A DNA stretch of 64,000 bases from Adiantum capillus-veneris (Eukaryota; Streptophyta; Polypodiopsida; Polypodiales; Pteridaceae): NCBI GenBank assembly GCA_014529385.2, contig CM043943.1, forward strand, positions 152,739,592 through 152,803,591. The letters run 5' to 3'. Positions within the stretch are counted from its first letter, which is position 1; every line of letters starts with the position of its first letter. This document shows positions 9,960 through 24,300 of the stretch, in pieces. Position numbers and translations under genes: made by a program. The notes under the pieces were generated by a model. That model saw only the letters and a program-made list of their open reading frames with translations, ran no database searches and was not told the origin of the DNA.

Positions 9960-12900
9960 AAGTTTGTGTGAATACAAGTTCCACCACTTGTTCAAGTTAG
10001 ATCTAAGCAAGTGTACATAGTAATCTTTTAACCTAGTAAACTAAGGGAAGGGAGAAGTAAGGTCCACCACTTGTCCAAGCTCAGCTCTAGACAACATGGA
10101 GAGATTCGAGGTCTACTAATTCTCTAATATAGGCTAACTATATTGAAACATAGAGAGAAGAAAAGGTCCACCACTTGTCCAATCTCGGGTCCATTGAAAC
10201 AAGGAGAGAAGGATGCTCCACCATTTGTCCAAAATAGGCTCCATTGAAACATGAAGAGAAGCAATATGCACCATGTCTTCGAGATGCTAGGCTCCATTGA
10301 AATACCTTAAACCCACGATATTTTGTATATGTGGGGTTTAAATTCAAGGTCCACCACCTGTCCAACCTATTCTCCCTAGTAGCATGAGTGGTTTTGGTGT
10401 CAAGATTCATCACTTTTCCACTCTATGTCATTATATTAAGAAGATCTGGCTGTTAAGGTCCACCACTTGTCCAACCTATAAGGCTATATCTAAAATGGTA
10501 TTATTTACCACCACTTGGAATGCACATGATAGGTTTTACATAGGGGTCTGGTTCCAAGGTCCACCACTTGTCCAAGCTAACTCTATTGAAACATAGAGAG
10601 AATCAAAGGTCCACCACTTGTCCAAGCTAGGCTCCATTGAAACATGGAGAGAAGGATGCTCCACCATTTGTCCAAGCCAGGTTCGATTGAAACATGAAGA
10701 GAAGCAAGCTGCACCATGTCTCCAAAATGATAGGCTCCATTGAAATATCTTAAACCCATGATATTTCGTACATGGGGGGTTTACATTCAAGGTCCACCAC
10801 TTGTCCAACCTATTATCACTAGTAGCATGAGTGGTTTGGTCTCAAGATTCACCACTTTTCCACTCTATGTCATTATATTAAGAAGATCTGGGTGTTACGG
10901 TCCACCACTTGTCCAACCTATAAGGCTATATCTTAAAGGGTATTCTTTCTCACCACTTGGAGTTACCATGATAGGTTTTACATGGGGATTTGGTTCCAAG
11001 GTCCACCACTTGTCCAAGATAACTCTATTGAAACATAGAGAGAAGCAAAGGTCCACCACTTGTCCAAGCTAGGGTCCATTGAAACATGGAGAGAAGGATG
11101 CTCCACCATTTGTCCAAGATAGGCTCCATTGAAACATGAAGAGAAGCAAGCTACACCATGTCTCCAAGATGCTAAGAGCCATTGAAATACCTTACACCCA
11201 CGATATTTTGTACATGGGGAGTTTACATTCAAGGTCCACCACTTGTCCAACCTATTATCTCTAGTCGCATGAGTGGTTTGGTCTCAAGATTCACCACTTT
11301 TCTACTCTATGTCATTACGTTAAGAAGATCTGTGTGTTAAGGTCGACCACTTGTCCAACCTATAAGGGTATATCTTAAAGGGTATTATTTCTCACCACTT
11401 GAAATGTACATGATATGTTTTACATGGGGGTTTGGTTCCAAGGTCCACCACTTGTCCAAGCTAACTCTATTGAAACATAGAGAGAAACAAAGGTCCAACT
11501 CTTGTCCAAGCTAGGCTCTATTGAAATATGGAGAGAAGGATGCTCTATCATTTGTCAAAGCTAACTCTATTGAAACATGGGGGGTTTACCACTTGTCCAA
11601 CCTATTAACGCTAGTAGCATGAGTGGTTTGGTCTCAAGATTCTGCACTTTTTCACTCTATGTCATTATATTAAGAATATCTCAGTGTTAAGGTCCACCAC
11701 TTGTCGAACCTATAAGTCTATATCTTAAAGGTTATTCTTTCTCACCACTTGGAGTGACTATGATAGGTTTTACATGGGGGTTTGGTTCCAAGGTCCACCA
11801 CTTGTCCAAGAAAACTCTATTGAAGCATAGAGAGAAGCAAAGGTCCACCACTTGTCCAAGCTAGGGTCCATTGAAACATGGAGAGAAGGATGCTTCACCA
11901 TTTGTCCAAGATACGCTCCATTCAAACATGAAGAGAAGCAAGCTACACCATGTCTCCAAGATGCTAATCTCCATTGAAATACCTTAAACCCATGATATTT
12001 CGTACATGGGGGGTTTACATTCAAGGTCCACCACTTTTCCAACCTTTTATCTCTAGTAGCATGAGTGGTTTTGTCTCAAGATTCACCACTTTTCCACTCT
12101 ATGTCATTATATTAAGAATATCTGGGTGCTAAGGTCCACCACTTGTCCAACCTATAAGGCTATATCTTAAACTTTATTCTTTCTCACCACTTGGAGTTAC
12201 CATGATAGGTTTTACATGGGAGTTTGGTTACAAGGCCCACCACTTGTCCAAGCTAAATCTATTGAAACATAGAGAGAAGCAAAGGTCCACCACTTGTCCA
12301 AGCTAGGCTCCATTGAAACATGGAGAGAAGGATGCTCCACCATTTTTCAAAGATAGGCTCCATTGAAACATGAAGAGAAGCAAGCTGCACCATGTCTCCA
12401 AGATGCTAGGCTCCATTGAAATACCTTAAACCCATGATATTTTGTACATGGGGGTATACATTCAAGGTCCACCACTTGTCCAACCTATTATCCTTAGTAG
12501 CATGAGTGGTTTGGTCTCAAGATTCACCACTTTTCCACTCTATGTCGTTATATTAAGAAGATCTAGGTTTTAAGGTCGACCACTTGTCCAACCTATAAGG
12601 CTAGATCTTAAAGGGTATTATTTATCACCACTTGGAATGACCATGATATGTTTTACATGGGGGTTTGGTTCCAAGGTCCACCACTTGTCCAAGCTAGGCT
12701 CCATTGAGACATTTAGAGAAGGATGATCCCCCATTGGTGGAAGATAGGCTCCATCGAAACATGAAGAGAAGCAAGCTGCACCATGTCTCCAAGATGCTAG
12801 GCTTCATCGAAATACCTCAAACCCAGGATATTTTGTACATGGGGGGTTTACATTCAAGGGCCACCACTTGTCCAAGCTATTATCGCTAGTAGCATGAGTG

Positions 12901-14067
12901 GTTTTGTCTTAAGATTCACCACTTTTCCACTCTATGTCATTATATTAAGAATATGTGGGTATTAAGGTCCACTACTTGTCCAACTTATAAGTTTATATCT
13001 TAAAGGTTATTCTTTCTTACCACTTGGAGTGACCATGATAGGTTTTATATGGGGGTTTGGTTCCAAGATCCACCACTTGTCCAAGATTACTCTATTGAAA
13101 CAGAGAGAGGATCAAAGGTCCACCACTTGTCCAAGCTAGGCTCCATTGAAACATGGAGAGAAGGATGCTCCACCATTTGTCTAAGATAGGCTCCATTGAA
13201 ACATGACGAGAAGCAAGCTGCACCATGTCTCCAAGATGCTAGGCTCCAGCGAAAAACATTAAACCCATGATATGTCGTAGATGAGGGGTTTACATTCAAG
13301 GTCCAAACCTTGTCCAAGCTATTATTGGTAGTAGCCTGAGTGGTTTGGTCTCAAGATTCACCACTTTTCAACTCTATGTCATTATATTAAGAATATCTGG
13401 GTGTTAAGATCCACCACTTGTCCAACCTATAAGGCTACATCTTAAAGGTTATTCTTTCGTACCACTTGGAGTGACCATGATAGGTTTTACATGGGGGTTT
13501 GGTTTCAAGGTCCACCACTTGTCCAAGCTAACTCTATTGAATCATAGAGAGAAGCAAAGGTCCACCACTTGTCCAAGCTAGGGTCCATTGAAACATGGAG
13601 AGAAGGATGCTCCACCATTTGTCGAAGCTAACTCTATTGAAACATGGGGGGTTTACGTTCAAGGTCCACCACTTTTCCAAGCTATTACCGCTAGTAGCAT
13701 GAGTTGTTTTGTCTCAAGATTCACCACTTTTTCACTCTATGTCATTATGTTAAGAATATTTGGGTGTTAAGGTCCACCACTTGTCCAACCTATAAGACTA
13801 TATCTTAAAGGTTATTCTTTCTCACGACTTGGAGTGACCATGATAGGTTTTACATTGGGGTTTGTTTCCAAGGTCCACCACTTGTCCAAACTAACTCTAT
13901 TGAAACATAGAGAGAAGCAAAGGTCCACCACTTGTCCCAGCTAGGGTCCATTGAAACATGGAGAGAAGGATGCTCCACCATTTGTCCAAGATAGGCTCCA
14001 TTGAAACATGAAGAGAAGCAAGGTGCACCATGTCTCCAAGATGCTAGGCTCCATCTAAATACCTTAA
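9960..14067. repeat. Satellite array, left part (GGTCCACCACTTGTCC family)
   Basis: A tandem array of about 442-bp monomers with shorter variants of about 350 bp. Each full monomer holds about eight degenerate 50-55 bp subunits with a core like CCACCACTTGTCCAA. Two steps of a fixed point illustrate the period: 10808 to 11250 is 442 bp, and 11250 to 12042 is 792 bp (442 plus a short unit). Copies are perhaps 90 percent alike. Recurrent reading frames of exactly 90 codons on the minus strand (DKWWTL...) are a by-product of the repeat and are not called as genes. Confidence 0.92.
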
Positions 14068-15327
14068 CACTAGGTTGGTAATGGGACACTTTTCAAAATG
14101 GATTTTAAGGTGCTATCTGTTTAGAAAGTTGTCTCATGAGCTGAAAAAAACTCGACATTTTTTTGGAATATCAATTCCATCTTTAACCTTGTCCTTGCAC
14201 AACATTTCACAACCTAAATTGTGTGAAAAAAGGGGTCCTGTTTTTGGCTTTTTTCATCTTTTTGTAACTATGACACTCTAGAATTCATGTTTGTGAGGTC
14301 TATAATGCTAGAGAACTATCTTTAGTAGTCCTCAACATGTCCTGATGCTTCTAGGGAGAAATAAATGTTAAAGTTGTAAGTTATGACCAAATTACAAAAA
14401 TTGTCAAATCCTGTTTTTTAGCCAATTTTAGCTCTTCTATAATTTTTTTGGTGGCTTTCATGATATCCAAATGCAGTTTTGATTTTCTATGTCGCATATT
14501 GTAACATAAAGCTAATATTCCTTGAGTTTTGGAGCACCTAATACCCTATTTGCATAGTAGACAACGATGGTTGTTTTTTTCAATTATAGAAGAAAACGAA
14601 ACATTCTAGTATATCAAGTATAGCTTTTTCAATATTGTTACTTTCCTGTGACAACTACATGCATTTTGTAGGTAGTAACCATATCTAGTCATAAGGATCA
14701 AATTTGGCTAGATATTGAATAGTTTCCTTGGAATTCTATAAGTCATAATGTTGAACCCAGTTTTTTCATGTTTTTCATGTTTGTCCCCAAGATTCCCCTT
14801 GGTAAGAGATGTATTATTCTTTTGACATGCTCCATGGCTCCTTATGAACCTAAAGGACAATAGGGAACTAAGAAAACATGTATATATTATTTGTAATGAG
14901 CGTGGCTATAGAAACTTTGATGATAGGTTTGCAGAATGGTAAAAATTCAACTTTTTGTACCTATTTCTTTTGGCAAAACAAAAAATAGTGAGTGAGAAGC
15001 AATCATATGTTCTGATCACCAACCCATTGAAGTTAACTAGGAAATTTATCTCAAGTCCTACAAAAATCCCTAATCTTATTTTTATGCAACAAAACGTAAG
15101 AAATGACTGTTTTGATGAAAATGTACTGGTCCATCAACTTTGGAGGCTTGGTGTGACCAAAAGATGAGAAATTTTACAAGTTTCTTATTTTTTCCATGTG
15201 TAGTAGGCCTTGAAATATAACCTCATGAAAGGATTTTACAAAATAAGTGGATCTACTATGGTTTTGGAGGTTTTTTTCAAAACCCTGAAAGGACAATTTT
15301 ATGTCCTGTTTGGTTACCAACCTAGTG
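14068..15327. mobile_element. 1260-bp TTAA-flanked element inserted in the satellite (piggyBac-like, non-coding)
   Basis: Begins CACTAGGTTGGTAA and ends with its exact inverse TTACCAACCTAGTG, flanked by TTAA at 14064-14067 and 15328-15331. Paralogous satellite monomers give the empty site (aataccTTAAaccca), which proves insertion with a 4-bp TTAA duplication. TTAA duplication and a C-x-CTAG start are typical of piggyBac-type elements. Internal sequence is AT-rich, unrelated to the satellite, and has no reading frame over about 70 codons, so it is non-autonomous. The CACTA-like first five bases are coincidental, since a 3-bp duplication does not fit. Confidence 0.85.
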
Positions 15328-18300
15328 TTAAACCCACCATATTTCGTAGATGGGGGGTTTACATTCAAGGTCCACCACTTGTCCAACCTATAAGTCTATA
15401 TCTTAAAGGTTATTCTTTCTTACCACTTGGAGTGACCATGATAGGTTTTATATGGGGGTTTGGTTCCAAGCTCCACCACTTGTGCAAGCTAACTCTATTG
15501 AAACAGAGAGAGAAGCAAAGGTACACCACTTGCCCAAGCTAGGCTCCATTGAAACATGGAGAGAATGATGCTCCACCATTTGTCCAAGATAGAATCCATT
15601 GAAACATGACGAGAAGAAAGCTGCACCATGTCTCCAAGATGCTAGGCTCCATCGAAAAACATTAAACCCATGATATGTCATAGATGAGGGGTTTACATTC
15701 AAGGTCCAACACTTGTCCAAGCTATTATTGGTAGTAGCCTGAGTGGTTTGGTCTCAAGATTCACCACTTTTTCACTCTATGTCATTATATTAAGAATATG
15801 TGGGTGTTAAGGTCCACCACTTGCACAACCTATAAGGCTACATCTTAAAGCTTATTCTTTCTTACCACTTGGAGTGACCTTGATAGGTTTTACATGGGGG
15901 TTTTGTTTCAAGTTCCACCACTTGTCCAAGCTAACTCTATTGAATTATAGAGAGAAGCAAAGATCCACCACTTGTCTAGGCTAGGCTCCATTGAAACATG
16001 GAGAGAAGGATGCTCCATCATTTCTGGAAGCTAACTCTATTAAAACATGGGGGGTTTACGTTCAAGGTACACCACTTGTCCAAGCTATTACCGCTAGTAT
16101 CATGAGTGGTTTATTCTCAAGATTCACCACTTTATCACTCTATGTCATTATATTAAGGATATCTGGGTGTTAAGGTCCACCACTTGTCCAACCTATAAGG
16201 CTATATCTTAAAGGTTATTCTTTCTCACGACTTGCAGTGACCATGATAGGTTTTACATTGGGGTTTGGTTCCAAGGTCCACCACTTGTCCAAGCTAACTC
16301 TATTGAAACATAGAGAGAAGAAAAGGTCCACCTCTTGTGCAAGCTAGGGTCCATTGAAACATGGAGAGAAGGATGCTCCACCATTTGTCCAAGATAGGCT
16401 CCATTGAAACATGAAGAGAAGCAAGGTGCACCATGTCTCCAAGATGCTAGGCTCCATCTAAATACCGTCAACCCACGATATTTCGTAGATAGGGGGTTTA
16501 CATTCAAGGTCCACCACTTGTCCAAGCTATTATCGCTAGTAGCATGAGTAGTTTGCTCTCAAGATTCACCACTTTTCCACTCTATGCCATTATAATAAGA
16601 ATATATGGGTGTTAAGGTCCACAACTTGTCCAACCTATAAGGATATATCATTAAGGTTATTCTTTCTCACCACTTGGAGTGAACATGATAGGTTTTACAT
16701 GGGGGTTTGGTTCCAAGGTCAACCACTTGTCCAAGCTAACTCTATTGAAACATAGAGAGAAACAAAGGTCCACTACTTGTCCAAGCTAGGCTCCATTGAA
16801 AGATGGAGAGAAGGATGCTCCACCATTTGTGGAAGCTAAGTCTATTGAAACATGGGGGGTTTACGTTCAAGTTCCACCACTTGTCCAAGCTATTATCGCT
16901 AGTAGCATGAGTGGTTTTGTCTCAAAATTCACCACTTTTCCACTCTATGGCATTATATTAAGAATATGTGGGTGTTAAGGTCCACCACTTGTCCAACCTA
17001 TAAGTTTATATCTTAATGGTTATTCTTACTTACCACTTGGAGTGACCATGATAGGTTTTATATGGGGGTTTGGTTCCAAGCTCCACCACTTGTCCAAGCT
17101 AACTCTATTGAAATAGAGAGAGGATCAAAGGTCCACCACTTGTCCAAGCTAGGCTCCATTGAAACATGGAGAGAAGGATGCTCCACCATTTGTCCAAGAT
17201 AGGCTCCATCGAAAAATGATGAGAAACAAGCTGCACCATGTCTCCAAGATGCTAGGCTTCATCGAAATACCTTAAACCCAGGATATTTTGTACATGGGGG
17301 GTTTACATTCAAGGGCCGATACTTGTCCAAGCTATTATCGCTAGTAGCATGAGTGGCTGTGTCTCAAGATTCACCACTTTTCAACTCTATGTCATTATAT
17401 TAAGAATATGTGGGTGTTAAGGTCCACCACTTGTCCAACCTATAAGTCTATATCTTAAAGGTTATTCTTTCTCACCACTTGGAGTGACTATGATAGGTTT
17501 TACATGGGGGTTTGGCTCCAAGGTCCACCACTTGTCCAAGAAAACTCTATTGAAGCATAGAGAGAAGCAAAGGTCCACCACTTGTCCAAGCTAGGGTCCA
17601 TTGAAACATGGAGAGAAGGATGCTCCAGCATTTGTCCAAGATACGCTCCATTCAAACATGAAGAGAAGCAAGCTACACCATGTCTCCAAGATGCTAATCT
17701 CCATTGAAATACCTTAAACCCATGATATTTCGTACATGGGGGGTTTACCTTCAAGGTCCACCACTTGTTCAACCTTTTATCTCTAGTAGCATGAGTGGTT
17801 TTGTCTCAAGATTCACCACTTTTCCACTCTATGTCATTATATTAAGAATATCTGGGTGCTAAGGTCCACCACTTGTCCAACCTATAAGGCTATATCTTAA
17901 ATTTTATTCTTTCTCACCACTTGGTGTTACCATGATAGGTTTTACATGGGAGTTTGGTTACAAGACCCACCACTTGTCCAAGCTAAATCTATTGAAACAT
18001 AGAGAGAAGCAAAGGTCCACCACTTGTCCAAGCTAGGCTCCATTGAAACATGGAGAGAAGGATGCTCCACCATTTTTCAAAGATAGGTTCCATTGAAACA
18101 TGAAGAGAAGCAAGCTGCACCATGTCTCCAAGATGCTAGGCTCCATTGAAATTCCTTAAACCCATGATATTTCGTACATGGGGGTATAAATTCAAGGTCC
18201 ACCACTTGTCCAACCTAATATCCTTAGTAGCATGAGTGGTTGGTCTCAAGATTCACCACTTTTCCACTCTATGTTGTTATATTATGAAGATCTAGGTTTT

Positions 18301-21300
18301 AAGGTCGACCACTTGTCCAACCTATAAGGCTAGATCTTAAAGGGTATTATTTATCACCACTTGGAATGACCAAGATATGTTTTACATGGGGGTTTGGTTC
18401 CAAGGTCCACCACTTGTCCAAGCTAACTCTATGGAAACATAGAGAGAAGCAAAGGTCCACCACTTGTCCAAGCTAGGCTCCATTGAGACATTTAGAGAAG
18501 GATTATCCCCCATTGGTGGAAGATAGGCTCCATTGAAACATGCAGAGAAGCAAGCTGCACCATCTCTCCAAGATGCTAGGCTTCATCGAAATACCTTAAA
18601 CCGAGGATATTTTGAACATGGGGGGTTTACATTCAAGGGCCACCACTTGTCCAAGCTATTATCGCTAGTAGCATGAGTGGTTTTGTCTCAAGATTCATCA
18701 CTTTTCCACTCTATGTCATTATATTAAGAATATGTGGGTGTTAAGGTCCACCACTTGTCCAACCTATAAGTTTATATCTTAATGGTTATTCTTACTTACC
18801 ACTTGGAGTGACCATGATAGGTTTTATATGGGGGTTTGGTTCCAAGCTCCACCACTTGTCCAAGCTAACTCTATTGAAATAGAGAGAGGATCAAAGGTCC
18901 ACCACTTGTCCAAGCTAGGCTCCATTGAAACATGGAGAGAAGGATGCTCCACCATTTGTCCAAGATAGGCTCCATTGAAACATGACGAGAAGCAAGCTGC
19001 ACCATGTCTCCAAGATGCTAGGCTCCAGCGAAAAACATTAAACCCATGATATGTCGTAGATGAGGGGTTTACATTCAAGGTCCAAACCTTGTCCAAGCTA
19101 TTATTGGTAGTAGCCTGAGTGGTTTGGTCTCAAGATTCACCACCTTCCCCCTCTATGTCATTATATGAAGAATATCTGGGTGTTAAGATCCACCACTTGT
19201 CCAACCTATAAGGCTACATCTTAAAGGTTATTCTTTCGTACCACTTAGAGTGACCATGATAGGTTTTACATGGGGGTTTGGCTCCAAGGTCCACCACTTG
19301 TGCAAGCTAACTCTATTGAAACAGAGAGAGAAGCAAAGGTCCACCACTTGTCCAAGCTAGGCTCCATTGAAACATGGAGAGAAGGATGCTCCACCATTTG
19401 TCCAAGATAGGCTCCATTGAAACATGACGAGAAGCAAGCTGCACCATGTCTCCAAGATGCTAGGCTCTATCTAAAAACATTAAACCCATGATATGTCATA
19501 GATGAGGGGTTTACATTCAAGGTCCAACACTTGTCCAAACTATTATTGGTAGCAGCCTGAGTGGTTTGGTCTCAAGATTCACCACTTTTTCACTCTATGT
19601 CATTATATTAAGAATATGCGGGTGTTAAGGTCCACCACTTGCACAACCTATAAGGCTACATCTTAAAGGTTATTCTTTCGTACCACTTGGAGTGACCATG
19701 ATAGGTTTTACATGGGGGTTTTGTTTCAAGTTCCACCACTTGTCCAAGCTAACTCTATTGAATTATAGAGAGAAGCAAAGGTCCACCACTTGTACAGGCT
19801 AGGCTCCATTGAAACATGGAGAGAAGGATGCTCCATCATTTCTCGAAGCTAGCTCTATTAAAACATGGGGGGTTTACGTTCAAGGTACACCACTTATCCA
19901 AGCTATTACCGCCAGTAGCATGAGTGGTTTTGTCTGAAGATACACCACTTTTCCACTCTATGTCATTATATAAAGAAGATCTGGGTGTTACGGTCCACCA
20001 CTTGTCCAACCTATAAGGCTATATCTTAAAGGGTATTCTTTCGGACCACATGGAATGACCATGATAGGTTCTACATGGGGGTTTGGTTCCAAGGTACACC
20101 ACTTGTCCAAGATAACTCTATTGAAACATAGAGAGAAGCAAAGGTCCACCACTTGTCTAAGCTAGGGTCCATTGAAACATGGAGAGAAGGATGCTCCACC
20201 ATTTGTCCAAGATAGGCTCCATTGAAACATGAAGAGAAGCAAGCTGCACCATGTCTCCAAGATGCTAAGATCCATTGAAATACCTTACACCCACGATATT
20301 TTGTACATGGGGAGTTTACATTCAAGGTCCACCACTTGTCCAACCTATTATCTCTAGTAGCATGAGTGGTTTGGTCTCAAGATTCACCACTTTTCCACTC
20401 TATGTCATTACGTTAAGAAGATCTGTGTGTTAAGGTCGACCACTTGTCCAACCTATAAGGGTATATCTCAAAGGGTATTATTTCTCACCACTTGAAATGT
20501 CCATGTTATGTTTTACATGGGGGTTTGGTTCCAAGGTCCACCACTTGTCCAAGCTAACTCTATTGAAACATAGAGAGAAACAAAGGTCCACCACTTGTCC
20601 AAGCTAGGCTCCATTGAAATATGGAGAGAAGGATGCTCTATCATTTGTCGAACCTAACTCTATTGAAACATGGGGGGTTTACCACTTGTCCAACCTATTA
20701 ACGCTAGTAGCATGAGTGGTTTGTTCTCAAGATTCTGCACTTTTTCACTCTGTGTCATTATATTAAGAATATCTCGGTGTTAAGGTCCACTACTTGTCCA
20801 ACCTATAACGCTATATCTTAAGGGTTATTCTTTCTCACCACTTGGAGTGACTATGATAGGTTTTACATGGGGGTTTGGTTCCAAGGTCCACCACTTGTCC
20901 AAGAAAACTCTATTGAAACATAGAGAGAAGCAAAGGTCCACCACATGTCCAAGCTAGGGTCCATTGAAACATGGAGAGAAGGATGCTCCACCATTTGTCC
21001 AAGATACGCTCCATTCAAACATGAAGAGAAGCAAGCTACACCATGTCTCCAAGATGCTAATCTCCATTGAAATACCTTAAACCCATAATATTTCATACAT
21101 GGGGGGTTTACATTCAAGGGCCACCACTTGTCCAACCTATTATCTCTAGTAGCATGAGTGGTTTGGTCTCAAGATTCACCACTTTTCCACTCTATGTCAT
21201 TATATTAAGAATATGTGGGTGCTAAGGTCCACCACTTGTCCAACCTATAAGGCTATATCTTAAACTTTATTCTTTCTCACCACTTGGAGTTACTATGATA

Positions 21301-24300
21301 GGTTTTACATGGGAGTTTGGTTACAAGGCCCACCACTTGTCCAAGCTAAATCTATTGAAACATAGAGAGAAGCAAAGGTCCACCACTTGTCCAAGCTAGG
21401 CTCCATTGAAACATGGAGAGAAGGATGCTCCACCATTTGTCAAAGATAGGCTCCATTGAAACATGAAGAGAAGCAAGCTGCACCATGTCTCCAAGATGCT
21501 AGGCTCCATTGAAATACCTCAAACCCATGATATTTCGTACATGGGGGTATACATTCAAGGTCCACCACTTGTCCAACCTAATATCCTTAGTAGCATGAGT
21601 GGTTTGGTCTCAAGATTGACCACTTTTCCACTCTATGTCGTTATATTAAGAAGATCTAGGTTTTAAGGTCGACCACTTGTCCAACCTATAAGGCCAGATC
21701 TTAAAGGGTATTATTTATCACCACTTGGAATGACCATGATATGTTTTACATGAGGGTTTGGTTCCAAGGTCCACCAATTGTCCAAGCTAGACTCTATTGA
21801 GACATTTAGAGAAGGATGATCCCCCATTGGTGGAAGATAGGCTCCATCGAAACATGAAGAGAAGCAAGCTGCACCATGTCTCCAAGATGCTAGGCTTCAT
21901 CGAAATACCTTAAACCCAGGATATTTTGTACATGGGGGGTTTACATTCAAGGGACACCACTTGTCCAAGCTATTATCGCTAGTAGCATGAGTGGTTTTGT
22001 CTCAGGATTCACCACTTTTCCACTCTATGTCATTATATTAAGAATATGTGGGTGTTAAGGTCCACTACTTGTCCAACCTATAAGTTTATATCTTAAAGGT
22101 TATTCTTTCTTACCACTTGGAGTGACCATGATAGGTTTTATATGGGGGTTTGGTTCCAAGCTCCACCACTTGTCCAAGCTAGGCTCCATTGACACATGGA
22201 AAGAAGGATGCTCCACCATTTGTCCAAGATAGGCTCCATTGAAACATGATGAGAAGCAAGCTGCACCATGTCTCCAAGATGCTAGGCTCCAGCGAAAAAC
22301 ATTAAACCCAAGATAGGTCGTAGATGAGGGGTTTACATTCAAGGTCCAAAACTTGTCCAAGCTATTATTGGTAGTAGCCTGAGTGGTTTGGTCTTAAGAT
22401 TCACCACCTTTCCACTCTATGTCATTATATTAAGAATATCTGGGTGTTAAGGTCCACCACTTGTCCAACCTATAAGGCTACATCTTAAAGGTTATTCTTT
22501 TGTACCACTTGGAGTGACCATGATAGGTTTTACATGGGGGTTTGGTTCCAAGGTCCACCACTTGTCCAAGCTAACTCTATTGAGTCATAGAGAGAAGCAA
22601 AGGTCCACCACTTGTCCAAACTAGGCTCCATTGAAACATGGAGAGAAGGATGCTCCACCATTTGTCGAAGCTAACTCTATTGAAACATGGGGGGTTTATG
22701 TTCAAGGTCCCCCACTTTTACAAGCTATTAATGCTAGTAGCATGAGTGGTTTTGTCTCAAGATTCACCACTTTTTCACTCTATGTCATTATGTTAAGAAT
22801 ATTTGGGTGTTAAGGTCCACCACTTGTCCAACCTATCAAACTATATCTTAAAGGTTATTCTTTCTCACGACTTGGAGTGACCATGATAGGTTTTACATTG
22901 GGGTTTGGTTCCAAGGTCCACCACTTGTCCAAGCTAACTCTATTGAAACATAGAGAGAAGCAAAGGTCCACCACTTGTCCAAGCTAGGGTCCATTCAAAC
23001 ATGGAGAGAAGGATGCTCCACCATTTGTCCAAGATAGGCTCCATTGAAACATGAAAAGAAGCAAGGTGCACCATGTCTCCAAGATTCTAGGCTCCATCTA
23101 ACTACCTTAAACCCACCATATTTCGTAGATGGGGGATTTACATTCAAGGTCCACCACTTGTCCAACTTATAAGTCTATATCTTAAAGGTTATTCTTTCTT
23201 ACCACTTGGAGTGACCATGATAGGTTTTACATGGGGGTTTGGTTCCAAGCTCCACCACTTGTGCAAGCTAACTCTATTGAAACAAAGAGAGAAGCAAAGG
23301 TCCACCACTTGTCCAAGCTAGGCTCCATTGAAACATGGAGAGAAGGATGCTCCACCATTTGTCCAAGATAGGCTCCATTGAAACATGACGAGAAGCAAGC
23401 TGCACCATGTCTCCAAGATGCTAGGCTCCATCGGAAAACATTAAACCCATGATATGTCATAGATGAGGGGTTTACATTCAAGGTCCAACACTTGTCCAAG
23501 CTATTATTGGTAGTAGCCTGAGTGGTTTGGTCTCAAGATTCACCACTTTTTCACTCTATGTCATTATATTAAGAATATGTGGGTGTTAAGGTCCACCACT
23601 TGCACAACCTATAAGGCTACATCTTAAAGCTTATTCTTTCTTACCACTTGGAGTGACCTCGATAGGCTTTACATGGGGGTTTTGTTTCAAGTTCCACCAC
23701 TTGTCCAAGCTAACTCTATTGAATTATAGAGAGAAGCAAAGATCCACCACTTGTCTAGGCTAGGCTCCATTGAAACATGGAGAGAAGGATGCTCCATCAT
23801 TTCTGGAAGCTAACTCTATTAAAACATGGGGGGTTTACGTTCAAGGTACACCACTTGTCCAAGCTATTACCGCTAGTAACATGAGTGGTTTATTCTCAAG
23901 ATTCACCACTTTATCACTCTATGTCATTATATTAAGGATATCTGGGTGTTAAGGTCCACCACTTGTCCAACCTATAAGGCTATATCTTAAAGGTTATTCT
24001 TTCTCACGACTTGCAGTGACCATGATAGGTTTGACATTGGGGTTTGGTTCCAAGGTCCACCACTTGTCCAAGCTAACTCTATTGAAACATAGAGAGAAGA
24101 AAAGTTCCACCTCTTGTGCAAGCTAGGGTCCATTGAAACATGGAGAGAAGGATGCTCCACCATTTGTCCAAGATAGGCTTCATTGAAACATGAAGAGAAG
24201 CAAGGTGCACCATGTCTCCAAGATGCTAGGCTCCATCTAAATACCGTCAACCCACGATATTTCGTAGATAGAGGGTTTACATTCAAGGGCCACCACTTGT

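Noticed and set aside
14068-15327. Assigning the satellite insertion to the CACTA superfamily from its first bases
   Set aside because: The target duplication is the 4-bp TTAA confirmed by empty sites; flanking 3-mers do not match, and no CACTA subterminal array is present.
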